A DNA stretch of 64,000 nt from an uncultured Pseudomonas sp. (GCF_943846705.1 NZ_OX044366.1:2294001-2358000), one strand, 5' to 3'; counted from the stretch's first letter, positions 1-9,504 are shown. The notes: generated by a model from the sequence alone, not told the origin. Numbers and translations: made by a program.

Positions 1-1266
1 GAGGTCTTGCAGGGCTGTACCGAGTGCGCGGGCTACCGGATTGGCGCCGACGATCAGAAAACCGCTTGGCGCCGGCTCTGCCACTTTCAGCAGCTTGGCC
101 AGCGGGCGCGCCGTGGCACTCTGCAGCACAACCGTGCCGATGATCACGGCAAAGGTCAGTGGTACCAGCAGTTCGGCACCTTCGTAGCCCAGCTCGCCGA
201 GGCGGATGGCGAAAATGGCCGATACGGCCGCAGCGACAATGCCGCGTGGCGAAATCCAGGCCAGCAGTGCGCGTTCGCGCCAGTTAAGGCTGGAGCCGAA
301 GGTGGATAGCGCGACGTTGAGCGGGCGGGCGACAAACTGAATGATAACCAAGAGTACCAAGACCGCCGGCCCGAGGGCGAGCAGGGCGTTCAGGTCGAGT
401 CGCGCGGCAAGCAGAATGAATAGACCGGAAATCAGCAGAACGCTGAGGTTCTCCTTGAAGTGCAGGATATGCCGCACGTCGACGCCCTTCATGTTGGCCA
501 ACCACATGCCCATCAAGGTCACGGCGAGCAGGCCAGATTCATGCATGACTTCGTTGGAGGCAATGAACGCGCCCAGCACCATCGCTAATACTGCGAGGTT
601 GTGCAGGTAGTCCGGCAGCCATTGGCGCTTTAATACAATACCGAGTGACCAGCCAGCGGCAATCCCGAACAGGCTGCCACAGGCAATGACCCCGGCGAAG
701 GTGGCCAGGCCGTTGTCCCAGCCGTTACCGTCGCTGCTGGAGATAATAAAGCTATACACCACAACCGCGAGCAGCGCGCCAATCGGGTCGATAACGATGC
801 CTTCCCAGCGCAGAATGTTGGCAACCGATGCCTTGGGGCGTACCACGCGCAGCATCGGCACGATCACTGTCGGCCCGGTGACCAGCGTCAGGGTGCCAAG
901 CAGCAAGGCCATCTCCCAGCTAAAGCCCAGCAGATAGTGGGTACTGACAGCGATCACCGCCCAGGTCGCCAGTGCGCCGATCGTCACCATGCGCCGGACC
1001 ACGCTGCCAATCTCGCGCCACTCGGATAAATGCAGGGTCAGGCTGCCTTCGAACAGGATCAGGGCGACGGCCATCGACACCAGAGGGAATAACAGGTCGC
1101 CGAACAGGGCTTGTGGATCAAGCCAGCCCAAAATGGGCCCGGCAAGGATGCCGGCGATCAGCAGAAATAGGATGGCGGGTAACCGTAGGCGCCACGCCAG
1201 CCACTGGCAGGCGAGGGCGCTGGCACCGATGGCGGCGAAGGCCAGCAGAATATGTTGTTCGTTCAT
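1..1266 (-). CDS. Na+/H+ (cation:proton) antiporter, CPA1/NhaP-like, 3' end missing
   Basis: This is the N-terminal 422 codons of a cation:proton antiporter running off the left edge of the window. Translation starts MNEQHILLAFAAIGASALA and gives about 12 hydrophobic segments with the family's conserved stretches (LFEGSLTL, TGPTVIVPML, ISPRGIVAAAVSA). The last residues, GFLIVGANPVARALG, look like the start of a Rossmann-type TrkA-N/RCK domain, so the complete protein probably has a cytoplasmic nucleotide-binding regulatory tail. It would exchange Na+ or K+ for H+ across the inner membrane. It is transcribed divergently from xerD, with about 85 bp between them. The cation specificity cannot be read from this fragment. 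Confidence 0.88.
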   Translation of the reverse strand, partial: MNEQHILLAFAAIGASALACQWLAWRLRLPAILFLLIAGILAGPILGWLDPQALFGDLLFPLVSMAVALILFEGSLTLHLSEWREIGSVVRRMVTIGALATWAVIAVSTHYLLGFSWEMALLLGTLTLVTGPTVIVPMLRVVRPKASVANILRWEGIVIDPIGALLAVVVYSFIISSSDGNGWDNGLATFAGVIACGSLFGIAAGWSLGIVLKRQWLPDYLHNLAVLAMVLGAFIASNEVMHESGLLAVTLMGMWLANMKGVDVRHILHFKENLSVLLISGLFILLAARLDLNALLALGPAVLVLLVIIQFVARPLNVALSTFGSSLNWRERALLAWISPRGIVAAAVSAIFAIRLGELGYEGAELLVPLTFAVIIGTVVLQSATARPLAKLLKVAEPAPSGFLIVGANPVARALGTALQDL

Positions 1267-1351
1267 CAAGGGTCCTTGCGAATGGATACCTGGCCCTGCG
1301 TGGCCAAGGTGTGGAAGACTAACCTGCTTTCCACTGCCGCCATAGTTCCGC

Positions 1352-2248
1352 ATGCCTGCCATCGACCACCCCTTGATTGATCGTTTTGTTGAAACCCTGT
1401 GGTTGGAGAAGGGGTTGTCGGCGCATACGCGCGCGGCTTACCGCAGTGACCTGGGGTTGTTTAATGGCTGGTTGCAGGCGCGCAATGTGCAGTTGGCGGA
1501 CGCCGGGCGTGAGCTGATTCTGGATCATCTGGCCTGGCGTTTGAGTGAGGGCTACAAGGCGCGCTCCACCGCGCGCCTGCTGTCGGGGTTGCGCGGCTTT
1601 TATCGTTTTCTGTTGCGCGAGCAGCTGGTCGAGCGCGATCCAACGCTGCAAATCGACTTGCCGCAGCTGGGCCGGCCTTTACCCAAGTCGCTGTCGGAGG
1701 TCGATGTTGAGGCCTTGCTGGCCGCTCCCGAGCTGGACGATCCCATCGGTCTGCGCGATCGCGCCATGCTTGAAGTGCTGTATGCCTGCGGCCTGCGCGT
1801 CAGTGAACTGATTGGCTTGACCTTGGAGCAGGTTAACCTGCGTCAGGGTGTGCTGCGGGTGTTCGGCAAGGGCAGCAAAGAGCGTTTGGTGCCTCTGGGT
1901 GAGGAGGCGATTGCCTGGATTGAGCGCTACAGCAAGGAGGCGCGGCCGTTTCTACTGGATGGCAAGCCCAGTGACGTGCTGTTTCCCAGTATGCGTGGCG
2001 AGCAAATGACGCGGCAGACGTTCTGGCACCGCATCAAGCACCAGGCCAGGGTGGCGGGGATTGCCAAGAGCCTGTCGCCACATACCTTGCGCCATGCCTT
2101 TGCCACGCATTTGCTCAATCACGGCGCGGATTTGCGCGTGGTGCAGATGCTTTTGGGGCATAGCGATCTGTCGACCACGCAAATTTATACCCATGTTGCC
2201 CGTGCGCGCCTGCAGGAGCTGCATGCGCAGCACCATCCACGTGGCTGA
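1352..2248 (+). CDS. xerD: Site-specific tyrosine recombinase XerD
   Basis: XerD acts with XerC at dif to resolve chromosome dimers under FtsK control. The 298-residue length is exactly that of the family. An N-terminal SAM-like core-binding domain (about 5-90) precedes the catalytic domain. The full catalytic set is visible: R149 (ACGLRVSEL), K173 (GKGSKERLVP), H244 and R247 (HTLRHAFATHL), H270 (LLGHSDLSTTQ) and the nucleophile Y279 (IYTHV). It lies directly upstream of dsbC, the usual Pseudomonas arrangement. Confidence 0.97.
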   Translation: MPAIDHPLIDRFVETLWLEKGLSAHTRAAYRSDLGLFNGWLQARNVQLADAGRELILDHLAWRLSEGYKARSTARLLSGLRGFYRFLLREQLVERDPTLQIDLPQLGRPLPKSLSEVDVEALLAAPELDDPIGLRDRAMLEVLYACGLRVSELIGLTLEQVNLRQGVLRVFGKGSKERLVPLGEEAIAWIERYSKEARPFLLDGKPSDVLFPSMRGEQMTRQTFWHRIKHQARVAGIAKSLSPHTLRHAFATHLLNHGADLRVVQMLLGHSDLSTTQIYTHVARARLQELHAQHHPRG

Positions 2249-2341
2249 GCGCGCCGTCTGGCCTGCTGTGGTCGGTCTCTGTGGGCTTCTATGATAGGCT
2301 GCGCGTATCCCTCGTTAGATCGTTTTTCGCCAGGAGTTTGT

Positions 2342-3067
2342 ATGCGTTTTAACCGCATTGTTGTTGCGTTGGCCCTGGGGCTGATCAGTGGCGTGGGCGT
2401 TGCTGCCGACGCCGACCAGGCCATTCGCAATACCCTCAAGGCTATCGATCCGGACCTGCCGATTGAGGCCATTGCTGAAAGCCCCATGCCTGGCGTTTAT
2501 CAGGTCGAGCTGGCCGGTGGCCGGCAACTGTATACCAGCGCCGATGGGCAGTTTCTGCTGCAGGGCTACCTGTTTCAGATCAAGGACGGTAAGCCGGTGA
2601 ACCTGACTGAGGCGGCGGAGAGCCGTGGCGTGGCCAAGCTAATGGAGGCCATTCCCGCCTCGGAAATGGTGGTGTTCGCGCCTAAGCAGCCGAAAACTCA
2701 TATCACCGTCTTCACCGACACTGACTGTGGCTATTGCCAGAAGCTGCACAGCGAAGTGCCTGAGCTGAATCGTCTGGGGGTCGAGGTGCGTTACCTGGCA
2801 TTCCCACGACAGGGCCTGGACAGTGTCGCCGCCAAGGAACTGGCTAATGTCTGGTGCGCCAAGGACCAGAAGGACGCCATGAACCGTGCGAAAAGCCGTC
2901 AGAGCGTGGCGGATGCACAGTGCGATAGCCCGGTTGCCAAGCAATACGCCCTGGGGCAGATGATTGGGGTCAGCGGCACACCGGCCATTGTCTTGGCCAA
3001 CGGCAAGATCATTCCGGGCTACCAGCCGGCACCGCAGTTGGCGAAAATCGCCCTAGAGTCCAAGTGA
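2342..3067 (+). CDS. dsbC: Thiol:disulfide interchange protein DsbC
   Basis: This periplasmic disulfide isomerase has 241 residues. A signal peptide (MRFNRIVVALALGLISGVGVA, cleavage near residue 21) is followed by a dimerisation domain and a thioredoxin-fold domain with the active-site motif CGYC at residues 129-132. The cis-proline loop (SGTPAIV) and a second cysteine pair are also present. The ATG at 2342 follows a CAGGAG ribosome site, and upstream in-frame starts would bury the signal peptide. DsbC reshuffles wrong disulfides and is kept reduced by DsbD. It sits between xerD and hom and is followed by a weak terminator-like hairpin. Confidence 0.96.
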   Translation: MRFNRIVVALALGLISGVGVAADADQAIRNTLKAIDPDLPIEAIAESPMPGVYQVELAGGRQLYTSADGQFLLQGYLFQIKDGKPVNLTEAAESRGVAKLMEAIPASEMVVFAPKQPKTHITVFTDTDCGYCQKLHSEVPELNRLGVEVRYLAFPRQGLDSVAAKELANVWCAKDQKDAMNRAKSRQSVADAQCDSPVAKQYALGQMIGVSGTPAIVLANGKIIPGYQPAPQLAKIALESK

Positions 3068-3098
3068 TCCGAGTTTTACAGCAGATTGACTAATAAAC

Positions 3099-3126
3099 AG
3101 CCGCTTCGTATGGTGCGGCTCTTTTC
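3099..3126 (+). terminator. Likely terminator after dsbC
   Basis: A six-base GC stem (AGCCGC / GCGGCT) with a ten-base loop is followed by CTTTTCT. The stem is short and the T run is broken, so termination may be partial. Confidence 0.5.
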
Positions 3127-3177
3127 TACGACCGGGCCTGTTCCGGTCGTTTTACGCATGCAGATGGGGAGTTCAGT

Positions 3178-4482
3178 GTGAAACCGGTGAAAGTAGGCAT
3201 CTGTGGGCTAGGTACCGTCGGTGGCGGTACGTTGAATGTACTCAAGCGCAATGCCGAGGAAATTACCCGGCGCGCAGGGCGCGGTATTGAAGTCGCGCAA
3301 ATCGCCATTCGCTCGCCTAAGCCGCAGTACGATACGACCGGTATTAGCATGACCAGCGATGTTTTCGAGCTGGTGAACAACCCTGAGATCGATATCGTTA
3401 TCGAGCTGATTGGCGGCTACACCCTGGCCAAGGAGCTGGTGCTCAAGGCCATCGACAACGGTAAGCATGTGGTCACCGCCAACAAGGCGCTGATCGCCGT
3501 GCATGGCAATGAGATCTTCGCCCGTGCCCGCGAGAAGGGCGTGATCGTCGCCTTCGAAGCCGCCGTAGCTGGCGGTATTCCGGTGATCAAGGCGATCCGT
3601 GAAGGCCTGTCGGCCAACCATATCAACTGGCTGGCGGGGATCATCAACGGTACCGGCAACTTTATCCTCAGTGAAATGCGCGAGAAGGGTCGCGCCTTCC
3701 CTGACGTACTGGCCGAAGCGCAGGCGTTGGGTTATGCCGAAGCCGATCCGACCTTCGACGTCGAAGGCATTGATGCGGCGCACAAGCTGACCATCTTGGC
3801 GTCCATCGCTTTCGGCATTCCGCTGCAGTTCGACAAGGCCTACACCGAAGGCATCACCCAGCTGACCACCGCGGATGTGAACTACGCCGAAGCGCTGGGT
3901 TACCGCATCAAGCACCTGGGTGTGGCGCGCCGCACCGAGGCTGGTATTGAGTTGCGCGTGCACCCAACGCTGATCCCGGCGGATCGTCTGATCGCCAACG
4001 TCAACGGGGTGATGAATGCGGTGATGGTCAACGGCGACGCTGCCGGCAGCACGCTGTATTACGGTGCCGGCGCTGGTATGGAACCGACCGCTTCGTCGGT
4101 GATCGCCGATCTGGTTGACGTGGTCCGTGCGCTGACGAGCGACCCAACCAACCGTGTGCCGCACCTGGCCTTCCAGCCAGACTCGCTGTCCGACCACCCG
4201 ATTCTGCCGATTGAGGCCAGCGAGAGCGCTTACTACCTGCGCATTCAGGCCAAGGATCATCCGGGCGTGTTGGCCCAGGTGGCGAGCATTCTGTCGGCGC
4301 GCGGGATCAACATCGAGTCGATCATGCAGAAGGAAGTGGAGGAGCAGGACGGCCTGGTGCCGATGATTCTGGTCACCCACCGCGTGGTCGAAGCGCAGAT
4401 CAACGAGGCGATCAGTGCCCTTGAGGCGCTGGACGATGTGGTCGGCAGTGTCGTGCGTATCCGCGTCGAGCAGTTGAGCTAA
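3178..4482 (+). CDS. hom: Homoserine dehydrogenase
   Basis: This enzyme reduces aspartate semialdehyde to homoserine, the branch point toward threonine and methionine. The 434-residue protein starts with a GTG preceded by GGGGAG. It has an N-terminal NAD(P)-binding Rossmann motif (GICGLGTVGGGTLNVL, near residue 7), the central catalytic domain (NGTGNFILSEM; EADPTFDVEG) and a C-terminal ACT domain (about 355-430, beginning RIQAKDHPGVLAQVASIL), which normally mediates threonine feedback inhibition. It lies 67 bp upstream of thrC in the same direction, so the two probably form a threonine operon. Confidence 0.97.
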   Translation: MKPVKVGICGLGTVGGGTLNVLKRNAEEITRRAGRGIEVAQIAIRSPKPQYDTTGISMTSDVFELVNNPEIDIVIELIGGYTLAKELVLKAIDNGKHVVTANKALIAVHGNEIFARAREKGVIVAFEAAVAGGIPVIKAIREGLSANHINWLAGIINGTGNFILSEMREKGRAFPDVLAEAQALGYAEADPTFDVEGIDAAHKLTILASIAFGIPLQFDKAYTEGITQLTTADVNYAEALGYRIKHLGVARRTEAGIELRVHPTLIPADRLIANVNGVMNAVMVNGDAAGSTLYYGAGAGMEPTASSVIADLVDVVRALTSDPTNRVPHLAFQPDSLSDHPILPIEASESAYYLRIQAKDHPGVLAQVASILSARGINIESIMQKEVEEQDGLVPMILVTHRVVEAQINEAISALEALDDVVGSVVRIRVEQLS

Positions 4483-4549
4483 TTCGCCTCTGGCCGCAGC
4501 TGCAGCCCGCAGCGGCGGCTCTTAAAGATTCAACCGAAGGTTTGCCCCT

Positions 4550-5959
4550 ATGCGCTATATCAGTACCCGTGGCCAGGCACCGGCCCTGAATTTCGAAGAC
4601 GTGTTGCTGGCTGGTCTGGCCAGTGATGGCGGTCTGTATGTGCCGGAAAACCTGCCGCGCTTCACCCAGGAAGAAATCGCCTCCTGGGCCGGCTTGCCGT
4701 ATCACGAGCTGGCCTTCCGGGTGATGCGCCCGTTTGTCACCGGCAGCATTCCGGATGCCGACTTCAAGAAAATCCTTGAAGAGACCTACGGTGTGTTCGC
4801 CCACAACGCCGTCGCCCCGCTGCGTCAGCTGAATGGCAACGAGTGGGTGCTGGAGCTGTTCCACGGCCCGACCCTGGCCTTTAAGGACTTCGCCCTGCAG
4901 CTGCTCGGTCGTCTGCTCGACTACGTGCTGGCCAAGCGCAACGAGCGTGTGGTGATCATGGGTGCCACCAGTGGCGACACCGGCTCGGCCGCCATCGAAG
5001 GCTGCAAGGCCTGCGATAACGTTGACATCTTCATCATGCACCCGCACAACCGCGTGTCCGAAGTGCAGCGCCGGCAGATGACCACCATCTTCGGTGACAA
5101 CATCCATAACATCGCCATCGAAGGCAACTTCGATGACTGCCAGGAGATGGTCAAGGACAGCTTCGCTGACCAGAGCTTCCTCAAGGGCACCCGTCTGGTC
5201 GCGGTCAACTCGATCAACTGGGCGCGGATCATGGCCCAGATCGTCTACTACTTCCACGCGGCCCTGCAGCTGGGTGGCCCGGCGCGCTCCATCGCCTTCT
5301 CGGTACCGACCGGCAACTTCGGCGATATCTTCGCCGGCTACCTGGCGCGCAACATGGGCCTGCCGATCAGCCAGCTGATCGTCGCCACCAACCGCAACGA
5401 CATCCTGCACCGCTTTATGAGCGGTAATCAGTACGCCAAAGACGCCCTGCACCCAACCTTGTCGCCGTCCATGGACATCATGGTCTCGTCGAACTTTGAG
5501 CGCTTGCTGTTCGACCTGCACGGTCGCAATGGCGCGGCCGTGGCCGAGCTGATGGCCAGCTTCAAGCAGACTGGTGCCTTCAGCGTGGCGGATGATCGTT
5601 GGACCGAGGCGCGCAAGCTGTTTGATTCCTTGGCGGTAAACGACGAAGAAACCTGCGCCACCATCGCCGCGGTGTATGCCGAGTGCGGCGAGCTGCTCGA
5701 CCCGCATACCGCGATCGGGGTTAAGGCCGCACGCGATTGTCGCCGCAGCCTGGCCACGCCGATGGTCATTCTTGGCACCGCCCACCCGGTGAAGTTTCCG
5801 GAAGCGGTGGAGAAGGCCGGCATTGGTGCCGCCCCGGCGTTGCCGCCGCACTTGGCCGACCTGTTCGAGCGCGATGAGCGTTGCACCGTGCTGGCCAATG
5901 ACCTGAAAGCGGTCCAGAGCTTCGTCGCGCAACACGGCAATCGCGGCAAGCCGCTGTAA
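4550..5959 (+). CDS. thrC: Threonine synthase
   Basis: This PLP enzyme converts O-phosphohomoserine to threonine. At 469 residues it is the long bacterial/fungal type. The N-terminus MRYISTRGQ and the pocket motif GPTLAFKDFALQLLG are characteristic, with K112 as the predicted PLP lysine. The phosphate/PLP loop GATSGDTGSAA and the motif SVPTGNFGDIFAGY also fit. It is co-oriented with hom just upstream and ends at a strong terminator. Confidence 0.97.
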   Translation: MRYISTRGQAPALNFEDVLLAGLASDGGLYVPENLPRFTQEEIASWAGLPYHELAFRVMRPFVTGSIPDADFKKILEETYGVFAHNAVAPLRQLNGNEWVLELFHGPTLAFKDFALQLLGRLLDYVLAKRNERVVIMGATSGDTGSAAIEGCKACDNVDIFIMHPHNRVSEVQRRQMTTIFGDNIHNIAIEGNFDDCQEMVKDSFADQSFLKGTRLVAVNSINWARIMAQIVYYFHAALQLGGPARSIAFSVPTGNFGDIFAGYLARNMGLPISQLIVATNRNDILHRFMSGNQYAKDALHPTLSPSMDIMVSSNFERLLFDLHGRNGAAVAELMASFKQTGAFSVADDRWTEARKLFDSLAVNDEETCATIAAVYAECGELLDPHTAIGVKAARDCRRSLATPMVILGTAHPVKFPEAVEKAGIGAAPALPPHLADLFERDERCTVLANDLKAVQSFVAQHGNRGKPL

Positions 5960-5974
5960 GCCTGGCGTTGCTTG

Positions 5975-6009
5975 AAAAAGCCGGCTCCCTTAAAGGCGCC
6001 GGCTTTTTT
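5975..6009 (+). terminator. Rho-independent terminator after thrC, possibly bidirectional
   Basis: The stem AAAAAGCCGGC pairs with GCCGGCTTTTT around a short loop and ends in T6. The A run on the left arm means it could also stop the convergent minus-strand gene that ends at 6017. Confidence 0.85.
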
Positions 6010-6016
6010 ATGCGCT

Positions 6017-6667
6017 TTAGATTATCGGACGACTGCCGAGGCGCAGGGTGTGCTGGATGCGCAGTGGGCTGAATAGCTGGCGCGCCCGGTAATGGCCATA
6101 GTGCACGGTATTAATATTGAGCTGGCGCGGGCTGGGTTCTCTCAGCTCATTCAGTCGCTGCCGAATCAGTGCGGCGTCAACGCTGCGTCGATACAGGCCC
6201 AGGGTAATGTGAGCGTGATAGGGGCTTTGGCGCACTTCTTCGGCATGTTCGCCAAGGCATTCGCGCCAGGCCAGTAGCTGGCCGGATGGGTCGTTGACCG
6301 GGAGAAACGCCGCGCTGGCAAAGCTATCCGGTTGGCCAATCGACAGGCTCAAGGCTTGCCGAGGTTGCCGGCCAAACGCCTTGAGTTGCCGTTGTAACTG
6401 CTGCTTGCTGAAGTCGTCGTCACGCCGCTGCACGCCACTGGTAAAACCGCAGACAAACAGGGTGATATGCGCCTGACGCCGACCTGGCGGATGCAGCACG
6501 TCCGCCAGCTGCTGCTGAATATTGGCGATGCGGACGAGCAGGGTGGGGCATTGCACGGGCAGTACCCACACGCCATAGCGGCTGCGGCCCAGATGCCACT
6601 CGGGGTAATCACGCAGCTCGGTGATCAGGTTGTGCGCCGGGCCGTTGCACGGGTCGGAGAACAGCAC
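6017..6667 (-). CDS. 2H phosphoesterase / 2'-5' RNA ligase family protein
   Basis: This 216-residue protein carries the two H-x-T motifs that define the 2H phosphoesterase superfamily: HITLF in the first half and HITLG in the second. Members hydrolyse 2',3'-cyclic phosphates or join and open 2'-5' RNA linkages. It is somewhat longer than the typical ThpR, with about 40 extra N-terminal residues. It is expressed from the minus strand, and its start lies only 4 bp downstream of the stop of the CoA-transferase gene, so the two are probably co-transcribed. The in vivo substrate is unknown. Confidence 0.8.
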   Translation of the reverse strand: MLFSDPCNGPAHNLITELRDYPEWHLGRSRYGVWVLPVQCPTLLVRIANIQQQLADVLHPPGRRQAHITLFVCGFTSGVQRRDDDFSKQQLQRQLKAFGRQPRQALSLSIGQPDSFASAAFLPVNDPSGQLLAWRECLGEHAEEVRQSPYHAHITLGLYRRSVDAALIRQRLNELREPSPRQLNINTVHYGHYRARQLFSPLRIQHTLRLGSRPII

Positions 6668-6671
6668 GAGG

Positions 6672-7868
6672 TCAAATGGCGCCGAGGGTTTTTAATTCGG
6701 CGATCTGCGTGTCGCTGTAACCGAGGGCATTGAGTACCGCCTGGTTATGCTCGCCCAGCTGCGGGCCGACCCACTCCACGCCGCCGGGGGTTTCCGACAG
6801 TTTGGGCACGATGCCAGGCATCTTGAAGGCTTTGCCGTCGGGCAGTTTGGCCGATAGGAGCATCTCGCGGGCGAGAAATTGCGGGTCGTGAAACATGTCC
6901 TCGGCGCTGAAGATCCTGCTGGCCGGCACCTCGGCCTGGTTCAAGGTCGCCAGCACCTGCTCCAGCGGCAGTGCGCCGACCCAGCGGTCGATTACCCCAT
7001 ACAGCTCATCGCGGCGCGCATCACGACCGTCATTGCTGGCCAGGTCTGGTGCCTCGGCGAGATCGTTGCGGCCGATGGCCTGCATAAAGCGTTTGAAGAT
7101 CGCATCGCCGTTGGCGCCGATCTGCACGTGCTTGCCGTCGCTGCTGGTGTGGATCGAGGAGGGCGTGATGCCGGGCATGATGTTACCGCTGCGCTCGCGG
7201 ATAAAGCCGAACACGTCGAACTCCGGGATCATCGACTCCATCATGGCGAAGATCGCCTCATACAGCGCCACATCGACCACCTGGCCCTGGCCGCCATTTA
7301 CTTCGCGATGGCGCAGCGCCATCAGCGCACCGATCACGCCCCATAGCGCGGCAATCGAATCGCCGATGCTGATGCCGGTGCGCACCGGTGGGCGATCTTC
7401 AAAGCCGGTGATGTAACGCAGGCCGCCCATGGACTCGCCCACCGCGCCGAAACCGGGCTGATCCTTCATCGGCCCGCTCTGGCCGAACCCGGACAGGCGC
7501 ACCATCACCAGCTTGGGGTTGAGTGCGTGTAGCGCGTCCCAGCCCAGGCCGAGTTTCTCCAGCACCCCGGGGCGGAAATTCTCGATGAGGATGTCGGCCT
7601 CGCTGAGCAGCTTTTTCAGCACCTCGCGGCCGGCCTCATGCTTGAGGTTGAGGGTGATCGATTGCTTGTTACGCGCCTGCACAAACCACCACAGGGAGGT
7701 GCCCTCATACAGCTTGCGCCACTTGCGCAGCGGGTCGCCGCCATCCGGTGATTCGACCTTGATTACTTCGGCACCGAATTCGGCGCAGATGCGTGAGGCA
7801 AACGGGCCGGCGATCAGGGTGCCAAGTTCGATGACTTTCAGGCCAGCTAAGGGTTTGTTCGGGCTCAT
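6672..7868 (-). CDS. CaiB/BaiF family CoA-transferase (class III)
   Basis: This 398-residue class III CoA-transferase (formyl-CoA transferase/CaiB fold) moves CoA between organic acids through an aspartyl-CoA anhydride. The start MSPNKPLAGLKVIELGTLIA is typical, and IGDSIAALWG supplies the predicted catalytic D170. Other family signatures are NKQSITLNLK, LIENFRPGVLEKLGLG and VVDVALYEAIFAMM. An ATG 24 bp upstream is possible, but MSPNKPLAG matches the family start. No neighbour identifies the acid substrate. A decayed N-terminal fragment of the same family lies about 1.6 kb away at 9505-9707. Confidence 0.9.
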   Translation of the reverse strand: MSPNKPLAGLKVIELGTLIAGPFASRICAEFGAEVIKVESPDGGDPLRKWRKLYEGTSLWWFVQARNKQSITLNLKHEAGREVLKKLLSEADILIENFRPGVLEKLGLGWDALHALNPKLVMVRLSGFGQSGPMKDQPGFGAVGESMGGLRYITGFEDRPPVRTGISIGDSIAALWGVIGALMALRHREVNGGQGQVVDVALYEAIFAMMESMIPEFDVFGFIRERSGNIMPGITPSSIHTSSDGKHVQIGANGDAIFKRFMQAIGRNDLAEAPDLASNDGRDARRDELYGVIDRWVGALPLEQVLATLNQAEVPASRIFSAEDMFHDPQFLAREMLLSAKLPDGKAFKMPGIVPKLSETPGGVEWVGPQLGEHNQAVLNALGYSDTQIAELKTLGAI

Positions 7869-8045
7869 GGCGGTTCCAGGGCGAAGAAGCATGGCTAAGC
7901 CTATGCGATTGGGTGGCTGCAGGGGAAATATGCACAGGGTATGTCGAGGGCGGCTTCTCGCTGGCCATGACCAGCATGTCTCGCTAAGGTCAATGACAGT
8001 CCTGCTGCAGTAGTAGGCCGTTGTACCAGCGAGTAAGGAGTGGGC

Positions 8046-9488
8046 ATGGCATTGCGCAACGCGGTCCAGTTGATCACCTATCCAGATCGTTTGGGTGGCA
8101 ACCTCAGTAGCCTCTACGCGTTACTGGATCGGCACCTGGCCGATGCAGTCGGTGGCGTGCATTTATTGCCCATGTACCCCTCGAACGCCGACGGTGGATT
8201 CTCGCCCTTAACCCATATGCAGGTCGACCCGCGCTACGGTGACTGGGCGGATGTCGAGCGCATCTCGGCCCGTTTCGATTTGTGCGTCGATCTGGTGATC
8301 AGCCACATTGCCGATGAGTCGCCAGAGTTTCTCGATTTTGTTGCCCATGGCCAGGACTCGGCCTACGCCGAGCTGTTTGTGCAGGTCGATACGCTGGGTG
8401 AAATCAGCCTGGAAGACCTGGGCAAGATCCATATCCGCAAAGAGAAAGAGCCGTTTCGCGATGTGCAGCTGGCCAATGGTCAGACATGCCGGGTGTGGTG
8501 CACCTTTACCGAGCGGCAGATTGACCTCAACTACGACTCCCCGCTGACTTATCAGCTGATGGAGCAGTACATGGCCTTTCTCGCCGCGCGCGGGGTCAAG
8601 CTGTTCCGCCTCGATGCGTTTGGTTACACCACCAAGAAAATTGGCAGCAGCTGCTTTCTGGTCGAACCGGACGTGTACCGCATCCTCGACTGGTTTCGCG
8701 AGACCGGCGAGAAGTACGGTGCCGAGATGCTGCCCGAGGTGCACGACCACATCAGCTACCAATACGCCATCTCGCGCCGACACATGCGGCCCTATGCGTT
8801 CGCCCTGCCGCCACTGGTGCTGCATGCGTTTCTCGCTGGCAGCAGCCGGTACCTGAAGCAGTGGCTGCGCATGTGCCCGCGCAACCAGATCACCGTGCTC
8901 GATACCCACGACGGCATCTGCATTCCGGATGTGGAAAGCATGCTGCCGGAAGCGGAAATTCGTTTTCTCGTCGATGAAGTCTCGACCCGTAGTGCCGACC
9001 CGATCATGCGTCGTTCGGCGGTCAGTGCGCACAGCGTGGGGGCGATTTATCAGCTCACCTGCACCTTTTACGAAGCGTTGCTGCGCAATGACGAAGCCTA
9101 CATCGCCGCGCGTGCCATCCAGTTTTTCACCCCGGGGATTCCACAGGTTTACTACGTCGGCTTGCTCGCCGGCTGTAATGATTTTGAGCTGTGTGCCGCG
9201 ACCGGTGAGGCGCGTGATGTCAATCGGCGCTATTACAGTGTGGACGAGGCCGAGGTGGCGCTGCAGCAGCCGCTGGTGCAGCGGCTGTTAACGCTGATGC
9301 GCCTGCGCAATAGCCACCCGGCATTTGCTGGGCGTTTTGAATTGAACCAGTCCAGCGAAAGCAGCGTGGCCATGGCCTGGCGGCATGGCGAGCATTATTG
9401 CCGGCTGTATGTTGACCTGAGCACCTGCCAGGCAATTATCGATTACCGCGACCCTGAGAGTGGCTGCGAGCAGCAAATACGTTGTTGA
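8046..9488 (+). CDS. GH13_18 glucoside phosphorylase (sucrose phosphorylase-like)
   Basis: This 480-residue enzyme aligns along its length with bifidobacterial sucrose phosphorylase, which splits sucrose with phosphate to glucose 1-phosphate and fructose. Conserved features are the start VQLITYPDRLGG, the predicted nucleophile D190 (FRLDAFGY), acid/base E231 (EVHDH), stabiliser D289 (LDTHDG) and IPQVYYVGLLAG. The ATG at 8046 follows AAGGAG; the upstream GTG would sit inside that ribosome site. Residues equivalent to the sucrose enzyme's acceptor-site Arg135 and Asp342 appear to be Lys and Ala (aligned from memory), so the acceptor may be something else, such as glucosylglycerol or glucosylglycerate. 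No sucrose transporter, fructokinase or LacI regulator is nearby. Confidence 0.8.
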   Translation: MALRNAVQLITYPDRLGGNLSSLYALLDRHLADAVGGVHLLPMYPSNADGGFSPLTHMQVDPRYGDWADVERISARFDLCVDLVISHIADESPEFLDFVAHGQDSAYAELFVQVDTLGEISLEDLGKIHIRKEKEPFRDVQLANGQTCRVWCTFTERQIDLNYDSPLTYQLMEQYMAFLAARGVKLFRLDAFGYTTKKIGSSCFLVEPDVYRILDWFRETGEKYGAEMLPEVHDHISYQYAISRRHMRPYAFALPPLVLHAFLAGSSRYLKQWLRMCPRNQITVLDTHDGICIPDVESMLPEAEIRFLVDEVSTRSADPIMRRSAVSAHSVGAIYQLTCTFYEALLRNDEAYIAARAIQFFTPGIPQVYYVGLLAGCNDFELCAATGEARDVNRRYYSVDEAEVALQQPLVQRLLTLMRLRNSHPAFAGRFELNQSSESSVAMAWRHGEHYCRLYVDLSTCQAIIDYRDPESGCEQQIRC

Positions 9489-9504
9489 GTCGTCTTGCTG
9501 GTTA

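Noticed and set aside
3208..4380. Minus-strand frame of 390 codons opposite hom
   Set aside because: Antisense shadow of homoserine dehydrogenase with histidine/glutamine-rich, non-protein-like composition.
4412..5935. Long minus-strand frame of 507 codons opposite thrC
   Set aside because: It lies wholly antisense to a clearly conserved threonine synthase and its translation has no recognisable domain; such frames arise from G+C-rich codon bias.
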